The notes below the pieces were generated by a model, which had not been told where the DNA came from, did no database searches, and worked only from the letters and a program-made list of their open reading frames with translations. Positions 39,500 through 48,480 of a stretch of DNA of 64,000 nucleotides are shown here, in pieces. Each line of letters starts with the position of its first letter. The first letter of the stretch is position 1. The DNA is taken from assembly GCF_030544485.1 (NCBI RefSeq), contig NZ_CP130610.1:744001-808000 (forward strand), written 5' to 3'. This DNA is from Halomonas sp. HAL1. GTDB taxonomy: Bacteria > Pseudomonadota > Gammaproteobacteria > Pseudomonadales > Halomonadaceae. Both the position numbers and the translations under genes were made by a program.

Positions 39500-40354
39500 T
39501 TAGGTGTTTAAAATCACGCCACCATTGAGGTGCATGGTCTGGCCGCTCATGTAGGAAGACTCTTCGCTGGCCAGATAAACATACGCAGGCCCCATTTCGC
39601 TGGGCTGGCCTGCGCGATTCATCGGTACCTGACCGCCGAATGAGGCTACTTTTTCATCCTCAAAGCTGGCCGGAATCAGCGGGGTCCACACAGGCCCTGG
39701 CGCCACGGCGTTTACGCGAATGCCGCGATCCATCAGCGACATCGCCAGCGAGCGCACTAACCCCTGAATAGCGCCTTTGGTGGCGGTGTAATCGATCAGC
39801 GTCGCGTTGCCCTTAAAGGCGTTGATAGAGGACGTGCAGATGATCGTATCGCCCTTGTCGAGATGCGGCAGGGCAGATTTGGTGAGATAGAAATGGCTGA
39901 AAATGTTGGTCTGAAACGTACGCAGCAGCTGTTCATCGGGGATCTCGGTAATATCGTCCCAATCATACTGTTCAGCGGCATTATTGATCACAATATTAAT
40001 CTTGCCGAAGTGATCGAGCGTGCGCTTAACAATATCGCGGCAAAAGTCTGGTTCAGCCACATCGCCTTTTAACACCAAGCAACGGCGGCCTTCCGCTTCG
40101 ACTAACCGTTTGGTCTCTTCGGCATCTTTATCTTCGTCTAAATAGGCAATCGTGCAGTCCGCGCCCTCGCGGGCATAGTGCACGGCCACGGCACGACCAA
40201 TGCCGCTGTCGCCGCCGGTAATAATCGCGACTTTTTCCAACAGCTTGTCAGTGCCGCGGTAGCTTTCGCGAATGTACTCAGGCTCCGGGTGCATCGCGTA
40301 CTCATCACCCGGCTGCTTATCTTGATGCTGGGGAGGTTGCTTTTGATCACTCAT
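39500..40354 (-). CDS. Short-chain dehydrogenase/reductase, YghA/general-stress type
   Basis: A 284-residue classical SDR with a polar extension of about 40 residues in front, as in YghA and the Bacillus general stress protein 39. NAD(P) motif TGGDSGIGRAVA, NNAAEQ, and the catalytic Ser/Tyr-x3-Lys in CTSSINAF and DYTATKGA are present. The substrate is unknown. It is divergent from the envelope-stress cluster, which also suggests a stress role. Confidence 0.92.
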   Translation of the reverse strand: MSDQKQPPQHQDKQPGDEYAMHPEPEYIRESYRGTDKLLEKVAIITGGDSGIGRAVAVHYAREGADCTIAYLDEDKDAEETKRLVEAEGRRCLVLKGDVAEPDFCRDIVKRTLDHFGKINIVINNAAEQYDWDDITEIPDEQLLRTFQTNIFSHFYLTKSALPHLDKGDTIICTSSINAFKGNATLIDYTATKGAIQGLVRSLAMSLMDRGIRVNAVAPGPVWTPLIPASFEDEKVASFGGQVPMNRAGQPSEMGPAYVYLASEESSYMSGQTMHLNGGVILNT

Positions 40355-40966
40355 GTGCGGTCACTCCATTGTTGGCACGGATGTGTGTCGTTCAAACTGA
40401 TGGTTACTACCTATGACTGATGGTTAACATTGATGGTTAACACCTAAGGCAAACAGCAAATATTCACTCCTCGAATATTCGCCAACCTTCAACGTAGACC
40501 AAAGGCGTAGAAACAAGCAAGCCGCCGTTAATTAATGGACTTTTATAGATTTCAGGGATTTAGCTGATATTCGATAACAGGCGTTAAGGTAAAACCCCAT
40601 TCTGATAAATAAATAACCTATGTTAAGTAAATAAATGGGTTTTTAAATGGCGGCGCGCATAAATTGACAATAATAGAAAGAGCGCTATGTTTTAAAAGTG
40701 CTCGGTTTTAAAAGAGCTAGGCTTTAAAAGACTAACTTTTATAAGCGCTATATCAAGCACTATGTTTTGAAGGTAATCAATCTATTAAGGAGGATGAGGA
40801 TAAGTTCACTAGGATAAGTGCTTATTTTCTCTAAGTGCATAATTTTATTAACGTATTAGGTATTAACATCGTAGCGTTAATGAGGTGCACCCGATAGATT
40901 CGCAGTGACGCTGATTGTGTTTCACCACGGATGCTGACAAGTGAGACGACAAGGAGGAAGTGACAG
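40355..40966. other. AT-rich regulatory region, 0.6 kb
   Basis: No gene is visible. Between 40,686 and 40,740 the motif TTTTAAAAG or CTTTAAAAG recurs three times, each followed by a G/C-rich 5-7 base spacer. The region is far more AT-rich than the flanks and lies between two divergently transcribed stress-type loci, so it should carry both promoters. AAGGAGG at 40,951 is the ribosome site of the next gene. Confidence 0.45.
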
Positions 40967-41578
40967 ATGACCGATCAAGGAAAGCAGCCCAATCCAGGCG
41001 CACCCAACCAGACAAGCCACTCAACGGAGTCGCTCAAACAGCAAGGACGCGATACCGCACATGAGGTGAGTGATGCGGCCCATCATCAGGCTGAAAGCTA
41101 TTTCAATCAACAGCGCGATACTGCTGCAGATCAGTCCCACAAGCTAACCGGCGTTCTGCAAAAGATGGCCGACGAGTTTGATAATCAGCAGCAGCCTTAT
41201 TTTTCTAAACAAGCACGAAAGTTTGCTGATACCACTGAGCGCTTTTCGCATGGTTTGCGGGATAAAGATTTAAACACCGTATGCAATGAAGCGAAGAGTT
41301 TTAGCCGCCGCGAACCCGCGCTGTTTATTGGTGGTGTTATTGCCGCGGGTTTCTTGGCTTCCCGCTTTCTGCGTAGTTCTGGCCAGCACTCGCATAGTGA
41401 CGATTCGCACTCACGTTATTCAAATACCACCGACGAGCGCGCAACGGGTCTTCCGATGCAGGAAAACGTACCTGCCGGGCAGGCGTCACCAGTTAGCCAA
41501 TCATCAAGTCTTTCAGGCAGCTCCGTTGCCGGTAATGCAGCAGTAGGTTCATCGGGTCGAGAAAATGGAATGCCCTAA
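40967..41578 (+). CDS. YqjD/ElaB-like inner-membrane-anchored protein
   Basis: A 203-residue hydrophilic protein. The first 120 residues are rich in Gln, His and Asp with amphipathic helices. One membrane helix (about 118-140, FIGGVIAAGFLASRFLRS) follows SRREPALF, and a Ser/Gly-rich tail ends it. The R-R-E-P-A-L-F-x-G membrane segment resembles the ribosome-associated YqjD/ElaB anchor and nutrient-deprivation-induced proteins. AAGGAGGAAG lies before the ATG. It is the first gene of a three-gene operon. Confidence 0.65.
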   Translation: MTDQGKQPNPGAPNQTSHSTESLKQQGRDTAHEVSDAAHHQAESYFNQQRDTAADQSHKLTGVLQKMADEFDNQQQPYFSKQARKFADTTERFSHGLRDKDLNTVCNEAKSFSRREPALFIGGVIAAGFLASRFLRSSGQHSHSDDSHSRYSNTTDERATGLPMQENVPAGQASPVSQSSSLSGSSVAGNAAVGSSGRENGMP

Positions 41579-41601
41579 CGTAAGGGCCAGGGAGGCATAG
41601 A

Positions 41602-42039
41602 ATGGATTCGGATAACAAACCCACGTCGCAAAGTTCATCGGTCGGTACGCTACTGTCGACGGTGATGCAGGAAATTAGCTCGCTGGTGCGCAACGAAGCC
41701 GCGCTCGCCAAGACCGAGATGACCGAGAAAACCCATCAAGCGATGGGCGCCATCGCTTCGATTGCGATGGCCGGTGCGGTACTGATGGGCGGCTTTTTAA
41801 CCCTGTTGGCAGCGTTAGTCTTTCTGCTTAATGAGGTGCTTCCGCCCGAGACCACACCGTGGCTCTCTGCGTTGATTGTCGGCGTCGTTGTGTCGGTTAT
41901 CGGTGTGATGATGCTTAAAGCGGGCCAGAAGAAACTGCAGGCGCGTAATTTGATGCCCAGCCGTACGATGCATAGTTTGCAAAGCGACAAAACAACGGCG
42001 AAACAGCATCAGCACAACGTCAAGGAGGAGTTGAAATGA
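41602..42039 (+). CDS. YqjE/holin-X-like membrane protein
   Basis: A 145-residue protein with an amphipathic start (LSTVMQEISSLVRNEAALAK) and two membrane helices (about 52-75 and 88-108). This is the layout of YqjE and of the holin-superfamily III PF07332 proteins. The role is unknown, perhaps envelope stress. It overlaps the next gene by four bases (ATGA). Confidence 0.75.
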   Translation: MDSDNKPTSQSSSVGTLLSTVMQEISSLVRNEAALAKTEMTEKTHQAMGAIASIAMAGAVLMGGFLTLLAALVFLLNEVLPPETTPWLSALIVGVVVSVIGVMMLKAGQKKLQARNLMPSRTMHSLQSDKTTAKQHQHNVKEELK

Positions 42040-43136
42040 CGGATCATGACCATCAGCGCAGTCCCGAAGAGATTGAAAAGGATATCAATCAATCGCGCGA
42101 GCGCCTTGATTCTACCCTGCATGAAATCGAAGAGCGCTTCTCTCCTCAGCAGCTGTTGAATACCTCCTATGAGTATATTCGCCATGGAGGCGCTAACGAA
42201 TTCGTGTCTAATTTAGGCACCACCATTAAGCAGAACCCGCTGCCGTTTCTGGTCACCACTGCCGGTCTTGGCTGGTTAATGCTGGCACAGCGTCACCCAA
42301 ATGAGCCACACCACAAGCAGCAGTACGCATCTGATATCGACCAGCGCTTTTACACCGGCGGGCAGTCTTCATCGGGCACTAGCGGCTCCCATGGCGCGCC
42401 AGGTATACCCGTGCATGAAGGCACGCATCCCAACGCTGGAACGCCCACCTACAGCGGTAGTTCAGAAAGCCATAGCGATGGTCAAGGCCGTATGAGCCGG
42501 GCGAAAGAAGGTGCCAGCAGCATGAAAGACGGTGCCAAAGGCAAAGCCCAACACTTAGGCGAAAAAGCCAAGCACACCGCACAGCAATGGGGCAGTAAGG
42601 CTCACCAAATGGGGGATAATATGCGCAATTCTTCATCCCATCTTCAGCACAGTGCTCACGATCGCATGCACGATATGGAGCATCGTGCTCACCAGTCCGG
42701 GAGCCAAGCCTCCGATTTTATCCAGGATCATCCGCTAGTGGTCGGCGCACTTGGGTTTGCGCTGGGTGCTGCCTTAGGCGGTATTTTCCCCGCCACCAAG
42801 AAAGAGGATGAGTACATGGGTGAGTATCGCGACCGCGTTATGCATAAGGCAGCCGAAACCGGGCAAGCGCAAGCGGATAAGGCTCAGCATACGATCCATG
42901 AAAAAGCCGAATCTGCTAAGGGCGATTCCCATCGCGCTAATGATGCGAACGTAAACGCCCCACAGCATCAGGAAGCGGGAGTTGCAGGCTCACCCACCCC
43001 AACGCCCACAACGGAGCGCTCTGCACCTGAGAGCCATGACCAAAAGCATGACCATCAGAAACATAGCCAGGGCTTGGCGGGGTCGAGCACACCTTCCGGC
43101 AACACCCAAGGGTCGGGGACTAACCAAACGCCCTAA
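42036..43136 (+). CDS. DUF3618 domain protein with long polar region
   Basis: A 366-residue protein. The first 75 residues match DUF3618: RSPEEIEKDINQSRERLDST followed by a short hydrophobic helix near PFLVTTAGLGWLML. A long His/Ser/Gly/Gln-rich stretch (about 85-225) follows, with helical repeats like KGKAQHLGEKAKHTAQQWG typical of apolipoprotein/LEA-like proteins. A second membrane segment (about 230-252) is followed by a polar tail. The DUF3618-YqjE-YqjD group often occurs together; desiccation or salt stress is a plausible role. Confidence 0.75.
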   Translation: MTDHDHQRSPEEIEKDINQSRERLDSTLHEIEERFSPQQLLNTSYEYIRHGGANEFVSNLGTTIKQNPLPFLVTTAGLGWLMLAQRHPNEPHHKQQYASDIDQRFYTGGQSSSGTSGSHGAPGIPVHEGTHPNAGTPTYSGSSESHSDGQGRMSRAKEGASSMKDGAKGKAQHLGEKAKHTAQQWGSKAHQMGDNMRNSSSHLQHSAHDRMHDMEHRAHQSGSQASDFIQDHPLVVGALGFALGAALGGIFPATKKEDEYMGEYRDRVMHKAAETGQAQADKAQHTIHEKAESAKGDSHRANDANVNAPQHQEAGVAGSPTPTPTTERSAPESHDQKHDHQKHSQGLAGSSTPSGNTQGSGTNQTP

Positions 43137-43171
43137 CATTGCTGATGTGGCTGATAAAAAATGAGTGAAAC

Positions 43172-43202
43172 CAGTGGCCGCTTAATGCGGCCACTGCTCT
43201 TT
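43172..43202 (+). terminator. Terminator after the DUF3618 gene
   Basis: CAGTGGCCGC and GCGGCCACTG form a 10-bp stem with a short loop (TTAAT), followed by CTCTTT. It is 36 bp after the stop. Confidence 0.6.
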
Positions 43203-43468
43203 AGCAAGAACGGTTTAGCAAGACCGGTTTGGCTAGAACAGTCGGCATAAAAAGCCAGCACAAAAGCCGCTAACAGCGCTAATCGATAGCGGCAAACCAT
43301 AAGCATTATTGGGATTCCCAATACGGTCCGTTTAATACGCTATTAATTATCCAACTGTCTGTTTTTAAATGGTTATATTTAAAATGGTGATTGGTTGGAC
43401 GCCGCGCTGCTGCATTGCAAGTTAGTCAGTAACAGCTACAGTAAAAGCAGCTTGGATAGGAGGTGAGA
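43203..43468. other. Intergenic region after the stress operon
   Basis: About 265 bp with short repeats of the type TTAGCAAGA(A/C)CGGTTT near the left end and another small palindrome (CCGCTAAC...GATAGCGG). No gene is seen. The right end should carry a promoter for the micropeptide and the 48-codon gene. Confidence 0.4.
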
Positions 43469-43528
43469 TTGATAGCCTTCATTCTTGCGTTTATCACGCT
43501 ATTCAAGGAGCCCGGTTGGCTGAGATAG
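43469..43528 (+). CDS. Candidate 19-residue membrane micropeptide
   Basis: A TTG start at 43469 stands 5 bases after a perfect AGGAGG and opens 19 codons ending at TAG. The peptide reads IAFILAFITLFKEPGWLR after the start, a single hydrophobic helix with a charged end, similar in shape to small stress membrane peptides. The strong ribosome site followed by a hydrophobic frame is the only evidence, and no homologue is known to me. Confidence 0.35.
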   Translation: MIAFILAFITLFKEPGWLR

Positions 43529-43573
43529 CCAGGGCAATAAGGAAACCCAGACCCTCACCATAAGGAAAAAGCG

Positions 43574-43720
43574 ATGACTCAAGCCTCCGAGCACGACAAA
43601 AAAGCGCCTAAAGATCGCGACGATCACCACGATGATGCCAATCCAATGCCGGATACCCATCACGTTAATCCCGATTCCGACAGCCAGAAATCAAAGGATG
43701 ACCAGAAAAAAGGTCACTGA
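43574..43720 (+). CDS. Small hydrophilic protein, 48 residues
   Basis: An open frame of 48 codons with no Cys, Leu, Ile or Phe: MTQASEHDKKAPKDRDDHHD and then Asp/His/Lys/Pro-rich to the end. AAGGAAAAA lies before the ATG. The composition suggests an intrinsically disordered, hydrophilin-like protein. It lies after the stress cluster and before a good terminator, which supports it as a real gene. Confidence 0.6.
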   Translation: MTQASEHDKKAPKDRDDHHDDANPMPDTHHVNPDSDSQKSKDDQKKGH

Positions 43721-43760
43721 ATATGCTTTGAGCGCTGCTGATAACAGCGCTGATACCGCT

Positions 43761-43790
43761 AAGGCGCTACTGATGAGTAGCGCCTTTTTC
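43761..43790 (+). terminator. Terminator after the 48-codon gene
   Basis: AAGGCGCTAC and GTAGCGCCTT form a 10-bp stem with a 6-base loop, followed by TTT. It lies 40 bp after the small gene and just before the converging hypothetical gene. Confidence 0.85.
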
Positions 43791-43798
43791 ATTTAACG

Positions 43799-44731
43799 CT
43801 AAACCTCGATGTTGATAGACGACGTTGATACGGAAACGTCACCTAACGAGGTAGGCAGCAACTGCCCCAATGAGGAGTAGAGGGCGTCAGAAGAGGAGGC
43901 TGCAACCGCTTGATCCGTCTTTTCCATGGCTTCTTCCGCTTTCTTTAGCTCACGACGAGCTTCCTTGTCTTCTTCACTCAGCCGAATCTTGAGTTCGTTA
44001 ACCGCTTCGCGAAGCGCTTTCTGGGCGTCAGTCAGTACGCCGCGTAGTGCATGTTCACTAGCGCTGGCGCCATTGGATTTCGAGCGGTTGTCTTCATTCT
44101 GAATGGGGCTGGGTAGGCTAGGTAATAAGCCGAGCTCGCTGGATTCATCGCCTTCAGGCTCGCCCGCTGCTTTTTCGGCCTCTTGTTCCGCCTCTTCCTC
44201 TGCTGTTTGCGCATTGGCCTCGGCTTGCTGCGCGTCACTCGACACCGTTGCCTCAGCGCTCTCATCGCCACCCGTTTGGGCCGCAGCTGAATCGGCCCCG
44301 CTGGCTTGAGCGACTGTTGTTGGCGCTGCTGCTGCTGGAACCATTGAAGGGATAGCGGTCATGCCAGCACCGCCGCCACCTTGATTGCTCAATAGTTTAG
44401 CCGCACCGGCAAGTTCACGAGCGATGCTCTTGAGCTCCTTGGCCATGTTTTTAAGCTGTTCAGGAGAGGCGAAGGCCATCATGGCTTTCAGCATTTCAAT
44501 CCGCTGCCGCAGGAAGCCCACTTTATCGGTAGCCTGCTGCTGGGAGGCTTCCTTTGGCGTAGGTAAAGACGCCAAGCTCTCCAACGCTTCCTGCTGCTTT
44601 TTAAGACGTTTAGTGAACGGGTCGTCTTCAGCGGGCTCGCTCTTTTGGGGAGCGACACGAGTAGGCGTTAAAAACTGTGGCTTATCCTGGCGCTGGTTAA
44701 TCAGTGTAAATAACGAAAATCCTATCTTCAT
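43799..44731 (-). CDS. Hypothetical protein, helical, Ala/Glu-rich
   Basis: A 310-residue protein that I do not recognise. It has no signal peptide or membrane helix. Residues 75-120 form helices (VGFLRQRIEMLKAMMAFAS), 120-215 are low-complexity and acidic (Glu/Ala), and 225-275 form a charged coiled coil (DAQKALREAVNELKIRLSEE). The ending with VSVSTSSINIEV is unlike the rest. Short N-terminal FSLFTLINQRQD may be a docking peptide. It stands alone next to xseA; its ATG is 60 bp from the xseA stop. Confidence 0.6.
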   Translation of the reverse strand: MKIGFSLFTLINQRQDKPQFLTPTRVAPQKSEPAEDDPFTKRLKKQQEALESLASLPTPKEASQQQATDKVGFLRQRIEMLKAMMAFASPEQLKNMAKELKSIARELAGAAKLLSNQGGGGAGMTAIPSMVPAAAAPTTVAQASGADSAAAQTGGDESAEATVSSDAQQAEANAQTAEEEAEQEAEKAAGEPEGDESSELGLLPSLPSPIQNEDNRSKSNGASASEHALRGVLTDAQKALREAVNELKIRLSEEDKEARRELKKAEEAMEKTDQAVAASSSDALYSSLGQLLPTSLGDVSVSTSSINIEV

Positions 44732-44797
44732 GGCGATGGCCTCTTCTCATTGTTATAAGGTATCGGCCATTTGGCTTAGGTCTTTAAAACCCGGTCT

Positions 44798-46147
44798 TTA
44801 ACCCCCGGTCTTTAGACGTCGCTTAACTTCCACGCTTAGCCTGCCTTCACCTAGCTTCAGTTTCAGCTTCTGCCCAGGCTGGGTATCTTCCGCGCGTCGA
44901 ATGACCTGGCCCTGTTCATCCTGGGCAATCGCGTAGCCACGCCCCAATACCGCCAGCGGGCTGACCGCATTGAGTTCCCGTGCAGCACTGGTTAATCGCG
45001 CCTGACGGTTTTCGAGCTGGCGCTGCATGGTCGCACCCAAGCGACGCTGAAGCTGGCTCACCCGCTCGCTTTCTGCCCGATGCAGCCGCGTCATATCCTG
45101 GCTGGCTAAGCGCCTGCTCAGCTGTGTTAGCTGGGCTTTTTGCAGGCTGAGCGTTTGCTGAATGGCGCGATTCAAGCGCTGATCAAGGGCGGTTAAGTGC
45201 TGGCGCTGGCGGTTGAGCTGCTCGCCGGGGTGGCGCAGCTTGGCGCGCAGGGTATCCAGCCGCTGGCTGTCGCGCTCTAACCGTGCCTGCATGGCCCGCT
45301 GCAAACGGCTGTGCTGATGCTCCAGTTGGCGCTTGAGGGTGTTCTGATCCGGCACTAATCGTTCGGCAGCGGCAGACGGCGTAGGCGCGCGCATATCCGC
45401 GGCGAAATCCGCCAGGGTGACATCCACCTCGTGACCTACCGCTGACATCACCGGCAGCCGGGAGTGAAAAATCGCCCGCGCTAGGTGCTCGTTATTAAAC
45501 GCCCATAAATCTTCCAGGCTACCGCCGCCACGGGTGATCAAAATCACATCCCGCTCGGGGTCCAATCGCGCCTGACGGTTGAGCAACGCCAGCGCCGATA
45601 TCATCGCCGGAGCGGCTTCAGCGCCCTGTACCGGCACCGGAATCAGCGTTACATCCGCCAGCGGCCAGCGCGCTTCCAGCACCGCCAACACATCGCGAAT
45701 GGCCGCCCCGGTGGCGGAGCTCAAGATCAGCAGCTTGCGGGGCGGGAAGGGCAGTGGCCGGGCGTTGGCAAACACGCCTTCGCCTTCCAGCTGCGCTTTC
45801 AAGCGCTCAAACGCCGCCAGCAGTTCTCCCAGGCCCGCGGCCTGAACGGCATCGGCAATTAGCTGATAGTCGCCTCGCGGCTCGAACAGCGACACCCGCC
45901 CGCGAAGCTTGACCTGATCGCCATCTCGCATCGGCGCCGAGACAAATCGCGCCCGCTGACGAAATAGCGCACAGCGGATCTGCGCGCGGTCATCCTTCAG
46001 CGTGAAATAGACATGCCCAGAGGCCGGGCGGGAAACGTTAGAGAGCTCGCCCTCCACCCACACCTCGCCCACATCGCGCTCAAGGGTCTGCTTGGCGCGC
46101 TGGTTGAGTTGGCTGACGGAGAGTGCCTGGGGAGTAGGGGAGGCCAT
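44798..46147 (-). CDS. xseA: Exodeoxyribonuclease VII large subunit
   Basis: A 449-residue protein with the N-terminal OB fold (about 10-105, VWVEGELSNVSRPASGHVYF and LKDDRAQIRCALFR), a central catalytic domain (115-320, with LITRGGGSLEDLWAFNNE and SAVGHEVDVTLADFAADMRAP split by a few residues) and a long C-terminal coiled coil. With XseB it degrades single-stranded DNA. It lies 4 bp after the FrnE-like gene on the same strand. Confidence 0.95.
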   Translation of the reverse strand: MASPTPQALSVSQLNQRAKQTLERDVGEVWVEGELSNVSRPASGHVYFTLKDDRAQIRCALFRQRARFVSAPMRDGDQVKLRGRVSLFEPRGDYQLIADAVQAAGLGELLAAFERLKAQLEGEGVFANARPLPFPPRKLLILSSATGAAIRDVLAVLEARWPLADVTLIPVPVQGAEAAPAMISALALLNRQARLDPERDVILITRGGGSLEDLWAFNNEHLARAIFHSRLPVMSAVGHEVDVTLADFAADMRAPTPSAAAERLVPDQNTLKRQLEHQHSRLQRAMQARLERDSQRLDTLRAKLRHPGEQLNRQRQHLTALDQRLNRAIQQTLSLQKAQLTQLSRRLASQDMTRLHRAESERVSQLQRRLGATMQRQLENRQARLTSAARELNAVSPLAVLGRGYAIAQDEQGQVIRRAEDTQPGQKLKLKLGEGRLSVEVKRRLKTGG

Positions 46148-46151
46148 AGGG

Positions 46152-46742
46152 TTATGCCCGCTCTAATAAATAACGTTTTAACGCGGCAGGATCAGGCACG
46201 CCCTGAATCACTTCGCCATCGATCACCAAGGTCGGCACCGACTGAATGCGTGCCTCTTCCACCGAGTGACGTTGTGCCGCCTGGTGCTGCTCGCGGTAAC
46301 GGCCTTCGGCCAGGGCATCCAACACCGCTTGGCGCTCCAAGCCCACTGACTCACCAATATCCGCCAGCACTTCCGGATCGCCAATATCGCGCTCCTGCTG
46401 GAAAAACGCTTTTAAGGCCGCCATTGAATAGGGGTGACCCAATCCCTGCTCTTCGGCCATGGCAAATACTTCAAAGGCTTTATCCGTACGTGGCTGCGGG
46501 GAAATGTTGGGCAGCGTAATGGGCACGCCGAGTTTTTCCGCCATGGGGTAAACCGAATCGCGCCACACCTGGGGCAGGTAAGGGTCTTCCACTTTCAGCG
46601 TAGGCACCGGGGCAGGGCGCAGCTCGAAAGGCCGCCAGCGAATTTCTACATCCATACCGTCGGTTGCTTGAACAATGGCTTCTTCAGCCAGCAGGCAGAA
46701 GGGGCAAACATAATCGGTGTAAACAATAATTTTTTGAGACAA
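46152..46742 (-). CDS. DsbA family oxidoreductase, FrnE-like
   Basis: A 196-residue thioredoxin-fold protein with a C-x-x-C near the start (YTDYVCPFCLLAEEA), a helical insertion, and the cis-proline loop IQSVPTLVIDGEVI. No signal peptide is present, so it acts in the cytoplasm. FrnE relatives help with oxidative stress. It is the first gene of the pair with xseA. Confidence 0.92.
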   Translation of the reverse strand: MSQKIIVYTDYVCPFCLLAEEAIVQATDGMDVEIRWRPFELRPAPVPTLKVEDPYLPQVWRDSVYPMAEKLGVPITLPNISPQPRTDKAFEVFAMAEEQGLGHPYSMAALKAFFQQERDIGDPEVLADIGESVGLERQAVLDALAEGRYREQHQAAQRHSVEEARIQSVPTLVIDGEVIQGVPDPAALKRYLLERA

Positions 46743-46913
46743 AAGGCCCCCTTTGGATGAAAAAAATAACCGACAAACAGCCTACCAGCATTCGTCATTA
46801 GCATTTGGTATAAGTCTAACAGCGTCACTGCATTGCTGGGGTGGCCCTCAAAAAGCTATAATAGGCGATTAACCTTTCACGCCCCACTTCCTCTCAATCA
46901 GGGTGTTGCCGCT

Positions 46914-48383
46914 ATGCTACGTATGGCCCAAGAAGCACTAACGTTCGATGACGTTCTCCTCGTTCCCGGCTTCTCCGATGTCCTCCCCAAGGATGTCAGC
47001 CTCAAAACCCGCCTGACCCGCAATCTATCGCTCAACATTCCGCTACTTTCTGCTGCGATGGACACCGTTACCGAAGCGCGTCTAGCGATTGCGATGGCTC
47101 AGGAAGGGGGCATCGGCATCATCCATAAAAGCATGACCATGACCCAGCAAGCCGCTGAAGTGCGCAAGGTCAAAAAGCACGAAAGCGTGATCGTGAAAGA
47201 CCCGGTCACCGTTAGCCCCAAGGCCAAACTGGAAGATTTGCTCTCCATGGCGCGGGAGTACGGCTTCTCCGGCTTCCCCGTGGTAGAAGGCGAAACCCTG
47301 GTGGGCATTGTGACCGAGCGCGACATGCGCTTCCAGCCTAACCACGGCGACAGCGTCGAAGCGATCATGACGCCGCGTGACCGGCTGGTTACCGTTAAAG
47401 AAGGCACCGACCTCGAAACCAGCAAAGCCAAAATGCGCGAACACCGCATCGAGAAAATGCTGATCGTCGATGACGAATTCCATCTGCGTGGCCTGGTCAC
47501 CTTCCAGGATATCGAAAAAGCCCGCACCTACCCGATGGCCGCCAAAGACAGCGATGGCCGTTTGTTGGTCGGCGCGGCAGTCGGCACCGGCCCGGAAACG
47601 CCGGACCGCGTCGCCGCGCTCGCCGAAGCTGGTGTGGACGTGATCATTGTCGATACCGCCCACGGCCACTCCCAAGGCGTGATTGACCGCGTACGTTGGA
47701 TCAAACAGAACTTCCCGGCCATTCAGGTGATTGGTGGCAATATTGCCACCGGCGCCGCTGCCATAGCACTGGCCGAAGCGGGCGCCGATGCCGTGAAAGT
47801 TGGCATCGGCCCTGGCTCGATCTGCACCACGCGCATCGTCGCCGGTGTTGGCGTACCGCAAATCACCGCGGTTTCCAACGTGGCCGAAGCGCTCAAAGAG
47901 TACGACATTCCGCTGATTGCCGATGGCGGCGTGCGTTACTCCGGTGATTTGGCCAAAGCGATTGCCGCTGGCGCGAGCGCCGTGATGGTCGGTGGCCTGC
48001 TGGCCGGTACCGAAGAAGCCCCCGGCGAAGTCGAGCTTTACCAGGGCCGTACCTATAAAGCCTACCGTGGCATGGGCTCCATGGGTGCCATGTCCCAGAA
48101 CCAGGGCAGCGCTGACCGCTACTTCCAGGATAAGAGCGAAGGCGCCGAGAAGCTGGTGCCGGAAGGCATCGAAGGCCGCGTACCCTATAAAGGCATGATG
48201 AGCGCCATCGTTCACCAACTGATGGGCGGCCTGCGCGCTTCCATGGGCTACACCGGCTGCCGCGATATTCAGGAAATGCGCACCAAGCCGGAGTTTGTAC
48301 AAATTACCGGCGCTGGCTTCAACGAATCCCACGTCCATAACGTGCAGATCACCAAAGAAGCTCCCAACTATCGGGTGAGCTAA
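46914..48383 (+). CDS. guaB: Inosine-5'-monophosphate dehydrogenase
   Basis: A 489-residue enzyme. [18 protein letters not shown] is the usual start; the two CBS domains lie at about 95-205; the catalytic loop [20 protein letters not shown] carries the active-site cysteine. It oxidises IMP to XMP, the first step of GMP synthesis. The ATG at 46914 is chosen for the family start; a TTG 27 codons earlier opens an unrelated leader. guaA follows after 97 bp. Confidence 0.97.
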   Translation: MLRMAQEALTFDDVLLVPGFSDVLPKDVSLKTRLTRNLSLNIPLLSAAMDTVTEARLAIAMAQEGGIGIIHKSMTMTQQAAEVRKVKKHESVIVKDPVTVSPKAKLEDLLSMAREYGFSGFPVVEGETLVGIVTERDMRFQPNHGDSVEAIMTPRDRLVTVKEGTDLETSKAKMREHRIEKMLIVDDEFHLRGLVTFQDIEKARTYPMAAKDSDGRLLVGAAVGTGPETPDRVAALAEAGVDVIIVDTAHGHSQGVIDRVRWIKQNFPAIQVIGGNIATGAAAIALAEAGADAVKVGIGPGSICTTRIVAGVGVPQITAVSNVAEALKEYDIPLIADGGVRYSGDLAKAIAAGASAVMVGGLLAGTEEAPGEVELYQGRTYKAYRGMGSMGAMSQNQGSADRYFQDKSEGAEKLVPEGIEGRVPYKGMMSAIVHQLMGGLRASMGYTGCRDIQEMRTKPEFVQITGAGFNESHVHNVQITKEAPNYRVS

Positions 48384-48401
48384 CCAGCGTATTTAGTTAA
48401 A

Positions 48402-48437
48402 ACGGCGGCGGGCACAACAGCTCGCCGCTTGCTTTTT
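48402..48437 (+). terminator. Hairpin between guaB and guaA
   Basis: GCGGCG (48405-48410) and CGCCGC (48423-48428) can pair, followed by TTGCTTTTT. It looks like a weak terminator or attenuator between the two genes. Confidence 0.5.
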
Positions 48438-48480
48438 GGCCTTACCAGCGGCACCCACACCGCTTAACCGAGACCCCGCC

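Noticed and set aside
40686..40740. TTTAAAAG repeats as a CRISPR-like or iteron array
   Set aside because: Only three short, AT-rich copies with unequal spacing and no rep gene; more likely promoter-region sequence.
47082..48338. Long minus-strand open frame (418 codons) opposite guaB
   Set aside because: It mirrors guaB codon positions, has low-complexity Gly/His/Ala composition and no family features. The same holds for a 413-codon frame opposite guaA (48442-49683).
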